From contig JAXDDX010000011.1 in NCBI GenBank assembly GCA_034670405.1, positions 1,944,001 through 2,008,000 on the forward strand: a stretch of DNA of 64,000 nt. The letters are read 5' to 3'. The notes under the pieces are model-generated. The model saw only the letters and a list, made by a program, of their open reading frames with translations. It ran no database searches and was not told where the DNA came from. The translations under genes and the position numbers were made by a program. Positions 57,267 through 64,000 of the stretch are shown piece by piece; position 1 is the stretch's first letter, and each line of letters opens with the position of its first letter. Source of the stretch: Hoplostethus atlanticus. Lineage: Eukaryota > Chordata > Actinopteri > Trachichthyiformes > Trachichthyidae.

Positions 57267-60200
57267 CAGTGACACACACTGATACACTTGATTGGTCCTC
57301 TCTGTGTGTTGCTGCAGGCGGTGAAGCAGGACTTGAGTGAGATTGTTGCAGTGTGTGTGAGCTTTGCCACTGAACTGGAGGACCAGAGCAAACAGCTACT
57401 GGAGAAGGTGGATCAAGCCAGCTCCACCCTAAAGGGTCGCCATGGAGACGACCTGCAGAGTAAGTACCTGTCAGGAACAGGAAGTTGTAGTTTTGATTAG
57501 GACTTCTTTGGAATTATTGTTTAATAAATGACTCTATAAAATAGAGTCTAAAAACAATAAAATAGTAAATAATAATATAAAATAAAATACATTAAAAAGC
57601 GAGTCTATAAAAATAGAGTGTAATATAAAAAAATATAAATAAAAAAATATAAATATAAAAGTGAACTAAAAGATGATGCTGATTCTGTTTAAATACCCAT
57701 ATCTATATTTGTTTTTTTCATGCTCTCTCTTTCCTTCCCCACACTCTCTGCCTCCTCTTCCTCTGTACTTCTGCACTCTTCACTCATTCATCCCCTCTTT
57801 CTCTCTCTCTCCATTCTGAAGTGGCTTACAGACCAATTAGGGTTTCTGTCGTGATAATCCTCTGAAGCTGTCCCTCCCCTCCTCCCTCTCTCTCTCACCC
57901 CGCCCTTAACACCAGCGAGCTTCTCCAAGGTTGCCTGTCCCGTTCTGTACCGTTGCCCGCGTCACTTGGTGGCCATGGCTCTGCGGATTCGTGGAAACCG
58001 ATCTTGTCACATTGTCGAAGTGGCCGTGTGGGAAATCCCCTTGGCCCATTTAAGCCTGACCACATGGTGTACATCATTCATACTTTTTAAAAATAATTTA
58101 GAGGTCAGGCATCGAGGCAGCTCAGTTGTTGACCAAATCATGCTCTATGTTGTTGAGTATGGGAATTCAGAATTACGCCAGAATTCTGTTTCAAAAATGA
58201 GAGAAAATTTTATATTTCTTGTCGATAGCAACCATACTGAGGTGTCATCTAAATCACCAAGAGACTGTCTTATATTTGAGATTGAACGGTAAATTGAGCG
58301 TTTGAAATACAGCAACAAGTGATTTTACTTTCTTTGGCTTAAATGAATGAAGCAAAGCAAATTTGCAGGCAAACGCTCAGAAACAAACAACAAACAAAAG
58401 TCCCCAATGCGAAGAAAAATGGAGCAGCCTTTGTCTCTTTTTCTCTCAAATTGAAAACTTTAGTTTGTTTTTTCAGCTTTGACAGAGAAACTTGTTGATC
58501 TTCACTCTAACTCAAAGCACAGTAATAATCCGCCCTGTAAGAGAAGGCTTGTGGACAGTTTGAGAGGAACACATGTTTGGTTCTAGTTGTGGAATTCCTC
58601 ACATTCTATTCTATTCTATTCGTTTCGTTTCTATTCTAATCATTTCTATTTGGGATCAACTGTTTATTCTTGAATGGCTCAGCCTGTCCTTATGTGTGAA
58701 TGAAGGTGTTTTTGTGCTCCAGGATTAAAGACTTGGCCTGAATTCAAAAGGTTTAAACCAGGGATGACCTAGACCGGCGCACCTAGTAGGGAGTGCCATA
58801 TGTTAAAGGTGCTAGCGTGTGAATCATCAATATATCATTGTCAAATTAAAGGTGATACATTGGTATAATCACTGTAAACACATGGCTGGGGACAGACCCA
58901 CACCAGTGTAGAGGCTGCTGATCTTCTCCATGGTCTTGTTTGTTTACGGTAATTATACTAATATCTCAAAATGACCATGAATCTATCCCATGATAATTGT
59001 ACAATTTTTTTTGTCATATTCTTAAATACTGATTGGATTGTTAACTCGTATACGGTCGGGTATTCCCGCTTCAAACCAACTTTTCCACCGTCCCTGTCCA
59101 GCTTTGCAGGCTCGTGTGGAAGCTCTAGAGCGCTCTCTGGAGGAGGAGAAGCAGCGGTGCGGGGCAGAGAAGCAAAGGAGGAGAGAACTTCACAACGCAG
59201 TGGTGGTGAGGACTGTAGGAGCAACCCGTTGACTGGGTTTATATAGACTGGTGGTGGCTGTGGATCCTCTGCAAGTCTGATGGGAGGGTAATCTGTCTTC
59301 CTCTCTCATACCGGCTTGCTCCGCCTCTCTCTTTTGCTCCAGGAGCTGAGAGGGAACATCAGGGTTCACTGCAGGGTGCGTCCAGTGTTGCCTTTTGACC
59401 ACGTCCAGTCCTCCACCTCCGCATCAGGGTAAAGGTCCACACATTTTCCTCTGTGATAAGTTGATTTTGTGCTTGACGAGTGGAGGATCATCCATTGCTG
59501 TCCTGATTCTGTTCTCTCCCAGGCCCGTGTCATCCGAGGAAGTGGTTCATGCTGTCAGTGATGTGAGTGCTAAGTTAAAGTTTATTTCGTTGCTTGTTTT
59601 GGGGTATTTTTACTAGCCTGCCTCAAAATGTCCTCTGATTTCTTTTAAGGACACAGTGTTGGTGAATTGCTTGAAGGCAGGGAACCCAGTGCAAACCAAA
59701 ATGTTTGAGTTTGAGAGGTAAGCTGAAATGCTGACAGCGTTATTTTACGCTCATCTCATATCTTTACTGCCTACTAACAGTTAGACCTTGTTTCACAGGG
59801 TGCATGGGCCGGAGAACTCCCAGGATGCAGTGTTTGAGGAAGTCAGGCCGCTCCTCACATCCCTGCTGGATGGGTGAGTGTGAAACAAGCCAAAAAAAAT
59901 CACAAACTGTGTTAATGAATCATCATTACATAAAGCGCAGAGTACAAATGAAGAGCAAACAGAGGGAAACACACAACAAACCCACATCCTCGTTGGGGGA
60001 AAACCGACAGCCTCGATGAACGGTAACATGATTTCATCCCCCACCCTCCCTCTTTGTTGCAGTTACAATGTGTGCATCATGGCGTACGGGCAGACGGGCA
60101 GTGGGAAGACACACACCATGGTGGGCTCCCGGCAGCTGGAGGAGCCCTCAGGGAGCCAGCAGGACGCGCAGCAGGGCATCATTCCCAAAGCTGCTGCCGA

Positions 60201-60418
60201 GCTCTTCAGGTGAGAGAAGTTTATGTAATGAGAGAGCATTGTGAGTACTGAGCCTGATTGGAGGCACTTGGGGAGCTGGCATATGGTAGATCTATTCTAT
60301 TCTATTCTATTCTAGTTCAGTATTCAGCTGTCAGAAGTTCAGTTCATTAATTCACAATGTGCACAGACAGAGAGCTGAAATACAATATAATTGGGTTGAA
60401 CTTAATCTCCTCTTTACT

Positions 60419-60464
<46 letters not shown>

Positions 60465-62102
60465 CGGCCCAGGCTGATCTCTGAGAAGCCAGTGGAGAGC
60501 CACCAGGTGGAGGTGTCAGTGGTGGAGGTCTACAACAACGAAGTATTCGACCTGCTGGCCAGAGACGAGGAGGGCAGCGCCGTGGGCCAGCGCAGGGACG
60601 TCATCACCACCTCCTCTGGCACCAGCCTGGTCACCTCCCTCACATACGAGTGAGTAAACGCGAGTAGTGAGTAAAATGATTGTGTGTGTGTGTGTGTCTG
60701 TGTACATACGCGTGTGTTATTCTTTCACCTGGCAGGCCTGTGTGCAGCTCGTCCGAGGTGATGCAGGTGATCAGCAGGGTTTTGAAGCTCAGGGCCCACT
60801 GTCCCACCCTGGTGCACACCGACTCTTCACGCTCTCACCTCATAGTCACGCTCACCATCTCCTCCAAGAGCCCCAACGCACTGGCCCTGGGTGAGACGCC
60901 TTCATTCACACAGTCACACTCACATTTCACTCACATAATCTCTAACACAGCCATCTATCATGCAGGCGAGCACAAGACTTTCAGTGCCAGACTGGGACAG
61001 ACTCACCCAGTGGGGGAGCTTAGTCCCCGTTAGCCAAAAAGATGGGGAGGCTGATGACGTATCCTGTCTCCTCACTGCACGACGCCGTATGAGTCACATG
61101 TCTCCTTCCTGTGGAAGTTTTCTCTGAGTTGATGCCCACATTCTCTATTTTCCATCCTCAAGAGTTTGTCACTGAAAGACTGTTTTGTTCACAGCCAATC
61201 GGCCTAAAACCAATTATTCTTTGAGTTGTTGTGACTGTTTACTTTCACACCCCAGTCATCCTGTGATGAGAAATAGTATATAATTGGGGAAATTGATTTT
61301 TAAATCCATCACTCTTACCACTAAGTGGCAGTAATGATCAGGTTCAGTTCTCCAATCACAAATACTTTGTAAATGAAGAAGAAGCAGTGGCAAGATAAAT
61401 CTGCCTCTAATGGCGTCTTTGTTGTGAGACCACATGAGGTTTCCTGTGGGACGGTTTCCTGTGGGACTGCTCTCTAGACTATACAGCACCATACATTAGC
61501 CTGATGTTTAATATGTTGCATTAACCATACACCAGAAGGAACCAGCCATCACCTAGTTTTGTTAAACTCCCATTACTCTTGCCTTCAGCCCGCAGGTTGC
61601 AGCGTGCCAAAAAGGACATGCAGCGCTCCACCCAGAGGGAGTGGTGGAGTCCCCGCTGTCGCCGTGCCAACCCCGCCGCCCGCCACTCATCTGACGAGCT
61701 CTCCGCAAGCTCCGCCTCCTCGCCCGGCCTCTCCCCCGCCCACTCCCCCTGCCCCTCCCCCAGGCACAGCATCTCCCAGGCTCCGTTCAAGACTAAGCTA
61801 CAGCTGGTGGACCTGGCGGGGAGCGAGTGTGTCGGTAAGAGTGAGAGTTTCGGGGGTCAAGTTTGTAAATCAATACTTTTTGTATATACACTGAGGTGTG
61901 TATATAAATGTACTGCACTCTGTGTGTGTGTGTGTGTACCAGGTATGTCAGGAGCTACAGGTGCAGCTCTGTGGGAGACGTCCTGTATCAACCGCAGTCT
62001 GTCTGCTCTGTCTGATGTCCTGGGAGCCCTGGCAGAGCAGAGGCCTCATGTCCCTTACAGGAACAGCAAGCTCACACACCTGCTGCAAGACGCCATCGGT
62101 GA

Positions 62103-62145
<43 letters not shown>

Positions 62146-62421
62146 TTGACCTCTGACCCCTGCTACTCATGCTTATTCCTCCCTGGGGGCTGGACTCATT
62201 CGACCCCACAACACACACACATTTCCAGTCTTGAATTCTTTTCTTGCCCTTCCCCATCTCGTCCACCAGGCGGCGATGCCAAGCTGCTGGTGATGCTGTG
62301 CGTCTCTCCCACCCAGCGCTTCGTCACAGAGTCTCTGCAGTCTCTGGGCTTTGGCACCCGAGCCCGTCAGGTCCAAAAAGATCTGCCACGCAGGAAGAAC
62401 AACACCCTCAAAGTGAAGTGA
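55438..62421 (+). CDS. kif25: KIF25, C-terminal-motor kinesin (kinesin-14)
   Basis: Fifteen exons with GT-AG borders join in phase to a 601-residue protein: 55438-55506, 55701-55766, 57088-57210, 57318-57459, 59102-59205, 59343-59428, 59523-59562, 59650-59717, 59799-59873, 60063-60209, 60473-60649, 60736-60890, 61589-61834, 61943-62098 and 62270-62421. Residues 1-167 are a charged coiled coil ([41 protein letters not shown]). The motor follows from [16 protein letters not shown]-loop GQTGSGKT (about 267-274), switch I SSRSH (396-400), switch II VDLAGSE (about 491-497). An Arg/Ser/Pro-rich insert of about 70 residues precedes switch II. The motor matches human KIF25 throughout ([49 protein letters not shown]-like). 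Human KIF25 is reported to restrain centrosome separation. All nucleotide-binding motifs are intact. Confidence 0.93.
55701..55766 (+). CDS. kif25: kif25 coding exon 2
   Basis: Encodes [20 protein letters not shown] and AE, part of the coiled coil. Acceptor tgttctcag, donor gtaaga. Confidence 0.85.
56441..56990. mobile_element. Foldback (long-TIR) element in kif25 intron 2
   Basis: A left arm at about 56469-56583 and a right arm at about 56841-56966 are inverted copies of each other. Landmarks are ttggcccgttggtcaa with ttgaccaactggccag, gtccccggtagatca with tgatctaccggggac, and gcatacactatg with catagtgtatgc. The arms are about 115-125 bp with some mismatches, and the loop is about 250 bp. 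No transposase is present. The element ends and the target duplication were not resolved. Confidence 0.7.
57088..57210 (+). CDS. kif25: kif25 coding exon 3
   Basis: Encodes [20 protein letters not shown] and [10 protein letters not shown]. The donor gta runs straight into an (AC)n repeat. Confidence 0.88.
57211..57265. repeat. (AC)n microsatellite at kif25 intron 3 donor
   Basis: About 27 AC units with one G interruption, beginning within the donor site itself (gtacacac). Confidence 0.96.
57318..57459 (+). CDS. kif25: kif25 coding exon 4
   Basis: Encodes [20 protein letters not shown] and [19 protein letters not shown]. Acceptor tgctgcag, donor gtaagt. Confidence 0.88.
57460..59101 (+). other. 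kif25 intron 4, no gene seen
   Basis: Holds the AT-rich tract and a CT-rich stretch (57720-57900). A 108-codon open frame at 57966-58292 has no splice sites or family resemblance that I can see. Confidence 0.5.
57530..57665. repeat. AT-rich low-complexity tract
   Basis: Repeated aaaatagagt and aatataaa units in kif25 intron 4 with almost no G or C. Confidence 0.8.
59102..59205 (+). CDS. kif25: kif25 coding exon 5 (end of coiled coil)
   Basis: Encodes [19 protein letters not shown] and [13 protein letters not shown], directly before the motor. The donor gtgagg was chosen; gtggtg three bases earlier would drop one Val. Confidence 0.87.
59343..59428 (+). CDS. kif25: kif25 coding exon 6 (motor start)
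   Basis: Encodes [20 protein letters not shown], the usual opening strand of a kinesin-14 motor. Acceptor tgctccag, donor gtaaag. Confidence 0.93.
59523..59562 (+). CDS. kif25: kif25 coding exon 7
   Basis: A 40-bp exon encoding [14 protein letters not shown]. Acceptor ctcccag, donor gtgagt. Confidence 0.88.
59650..59717 (+). CDS. kif25: kif25 coding exon 8
   Basis: Encodes [20 protein letters not shown] followed by FE. Acceptor cttttaag, donor gtaagc. Confidence 0.9.
59799..59873 (+). CDS. kif25: kif25 coding exon 9
   Basis: Encodes [20 protein letters not shown] and TSLLD, close to human VYGPAESQSAVFGDVCPLLT. Acceptor ttcacag, donor gtgagt. Confidence 0.94.
60063..60209 (+). CDS. kif25: kif25 coding exon 10 with P-loop
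   Basis: Encodes [20 protein letters not shown] and [19 protein letters not shown] is the ATP-binding P-loop. Acceptor gttgcag, donor gtgaga. Confidence 0.96.
60290..60313. repeat. (ATTCT)n short tandem repeat
   Basis: About five ATTCT units. A related attct cluster lies at 58601-58640. Confidence 0.8.
60421..60461. repeat. (TG)n microsatellite before kif25 exon 11
   Basis: About 20 uninterrupted TG units ending 11 bp before the acceptor. Confidence 0.97.
60473..60649 (+). CDS. kif25: kif25 coding exon 11
   Basis: Encodes [20 protein letters not shown] and [15 protein letters not shown] 40-bp (TG)n tract lies 11 bp before the acceptor, in place of a normal pyrimidine tract. Confidence 0.95.
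60736..60890 (+). CDS. kif25: kif25 coding exon 12 with switch I
   Basis: Encodes [25 protein letters not shown] is the switch I motif. Acceptor cctggcag, donor gtgaga. Confidence 0.95.
61589..61834 (+). CDS. kif25: kif25 coding exon 13 with insert and switch II
   Basis: Encodes the basic/Ser/Pro-rich insert ([41 protein letters not shown]), then [16 protein letters not shown] with switch II. Acceptor gccttcag, donor gtaaga. Confidence 0.94.
61943..62098 (+). CDS. kif25: kif25 coding exon 14
   Basis: Encodes [20 protein letters not shown] and [23 protein letters not shown] run ends about five bases before the acceptor AG and an AC run begins a few bases after the donor junction. Confidence 0.95.
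62104..62142. repeat. (AC)n microsatellite after kif25 exon 14
   Basis: About 19 AC units starting directly after the donor gtgag. Confidence 0.97.
62270..62421 (+). CDS. kif25: kif25 coding exon 15 and stop
   Basis: Encodes [20 protein letters not shown] and [23 protein letters not shown] is at 62419-62421, so the protein ends 15-20 residues after the motor core. Acceptor gtccaccag. Confidence 0.96.
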
Positions 62422-62985
62422 GAGAGAGAGAGAGAGAGAGAGCGAGACTAGGACGTTATGTGGGGATCCATGCCTGCAAGTTTGTTCTCTTTGTTTTCAT
62501 ATCAATCAACTGTAAGTCTTTAACAGACGTATGGAATTTGTAAAAAACTGTAGCAGTAAACACAGAACTAGTAGTGTTTAATGACATTGTAGTGATCAAC
62601 AGCTTATTGTTATCCAGAATATAGACCTAGTCCAGGTTGGGTTCAAATCATTTGTAAATAAATGACTGGATTATTTAGTACCTTATCATATTTCACTTAT
62701 TTTACTTTCGTCAGTCCCACTATTGAGCTGTAGTTTGTGTCCTTATTGAAGAGGCTTTTTGACTCAAGTACTTTTTCCATGTATGTTGTTAAGAATACAT
62801 TTCAGTGCTTCCTGTCCATGCCATGCCTTTTTTTTTGAAACCTTGCACTTCCTTTAGTGTTGTTTCTGTTGTATTCTGGACCTGTAATGTGGACATCACA
62901 AACTCAAATCTTCCAAATGCCTTTATCGATGTTAGTCACCGTCAACATTCTGATGAAATAAAAACATTTTCTGCAGATGTTTATA
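62422..62985 (+). other. kif25: kif25 3' UTR and poly(A) signals
   Basis: AATAAA occurs at 62654-62659 and 62957-62962; the second is followed by TG-rich sequence. Either could be used. Confidence 0.5.
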
Positions 62986-64000
62986 TGTGTATCGTATTTC
63001 CAGGATGAGTATCTGTCCTGTAAAACAAACATGTATACACATATAGGATGTATTGCTCACAAAGCCCCTCGATACAAACTTCAAGTGTGGAGCATTATTA
63101 GCTGTTTGCAACAATAAGCTTGTCACAGTGAAGGGCGACACATACAGTAACCCCTTGGGTAATGGTATTGGGACACAGTGAATGTAAATACAGCAGCGTT
63201 CACCACCACTACACACTAATTCAGTCTCTCCCTCCCTTGTTTTCCCATGGACACACACACACTTTAAATAAGCCTCCTCCTATCAGGGCACTGCAAAATG
63301 CAAAAAGCTCTAATCCCTGTTGACCCAAAGCTGACATATCTTAAGGCATAGATGTCATTTGCCACCCTGACATGAAAGCCGAAGTGCCCAAAACGTATTT
63401 TTACACTGCTGGCTGAGGGGACAAAGATTGAAAGGACAGTAAAAAAAAAAAGATAATAAAAAGAGTGACAGGATAATAAACAAAAAAAACCTACTTCTCT
63501 TAAGAGAGACGATGGGGGAAGAAAGAGACTGAAAGGGAGAAGAGGAGGAGGAGAGGTGAGAAGAAGAAAAGAGAGGTGAAGAGAGAGGGAGACAGGAGGA
63601 GGGGAGAGATGAGAGAAAGAGGAAGAAAGGAGGAGAGAGGAGGGAGAGACTGTGAAAGTGCAGCACAGGAACTGTTATGAACAGAGGAGGCAGAAGCGGA
63701 GGTGAATCGAGGTGAATCGAGGTGAACCACACTAATGAAACACTTGGCATCCCAGGTCAGCTGCAGGCCGATTCCTTCACAACAAAAGCTGAAATTGGAA
63801 AAGTACTTGAGGTAGTCAGCGGTGCTTTAGAGTAGGTCAGACGGGAACGCCGTGGATGGGGACAGTCTCATACAATCAAAAACATCTAAGGCTGAAACAT
63901 AACATTAGATTTTATTAATTCAAGCAAACTGTTACAGTCAACAGTTACATAAGTTACATGGTATACAGTATTGATCTTTTCATGTTTTTTTTTTTAAACC
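62986..64000. other. Sequence downstream of kif25, purine-rich tract
   Basis: No gene is seen. Bases 63500-63655 are almost pure G and A on the plus strand (agaggagga-type repeats), giving long Ser/Leu/Pro open frames on the other strand that are artefacts. Confidence 0.5.

Noticed and set aside
57966-58292. A 108-codon frame in kif25 intron 4
   Set aside because: No similarity to the KIF25 stalk, and exon 4 to exon 5 joins in phase without it.
61579-62421. A single 280-codon frame reading through kif25 introns 13 and 14
   Set aside because: It reads through AC/TG repeats and splice sites. The spliced form restores the continuous kinesin motor ([26 protein letters not shown]).
63355-63750. 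A 131-codon Ser/Leu/Pro-rich antisense frame
   Set aside because: It is the translation of the pyrimidine strand of the GA-rich tract.

Overview
The window is vertebrate nuclear DNA and most probably comes from a teleost fish. It holds four protein-coding genes that I recognise from their proteins: fig4, gpr6, ccdc167 and kif25. Canonical GT-AG introns, very dense CA/TG microsatellites, Tc1/mariner, piggyBac and tRNA-SINE remnants typical of fish, and the fig4-gpr6 neighbourhood (both genes lie on human 6q21) support this. I cannot name the species.

Layout. Bases 1-4312 lie inside fig4, upstream of its first visible exon. They hold a solo LTR (195-861), a 129-bp palindromic element built from one end of the same LTR family (1966-2094), and a hairpin MITE (3324-3440). 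From 4313 to 38586 on the plus strand are 20 coding exons of fig4, from about residue 97 of the human protein to its stop codon. They join in one open frame of about 812 residues; the first exons must lie off the left edge. The fig4 introns carry a deleted piggyBac copy, a deleted Tc1 copy, a 988-bp TIR element, two LINE fragments, a CAGTGCCTTG-type MITE, SINE pieces and a duplicated intron block. The fig4 3' UTR probably ends near 40000.

The 40.0-44.1 kb stretch is intergenic with long simple repeats. The gpr6 promoter (CRE plus TATA-like box) and non-coding first exon lie at about 44119-44401, and the 333-residue single-exon receptor at 45251-46252. Two near-perfect REST/NRSF (RE1) sites sit in the gpr6 intron and 2.2 kb past its coding region. 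The 46.7-53.6 kb stretch is intergenic and microsatellite-rich.

ccdc167 runs on the minus strand (four coding exons, 54802 to 53637). It is divergently paired with kif25 (15 coding exons, 55438-62421, plus strand), a 601-residue C-terminal-motor kinesin. The rest, to 64000, is 3' UTR and purine-rich intergenic sequence.

The four genes are neighbours rather than a pathway: fig4 acts on PI(3,5)P2 on endolysosomes, gpr6 is a constitutively active Gs-coupled receptor of neurons, ccdc167 is a small membrane-anchored coiled-coil protein, and kif25 is a kinesin-14 motor. The least ordinary signals are the LTR-end palindrome with its own target-site duplication, the RE1 pair round gpr6, exons in both fig4 and kif25 bracketed by complementary (TG)n and (AC)n tracts, and several foldback elements.
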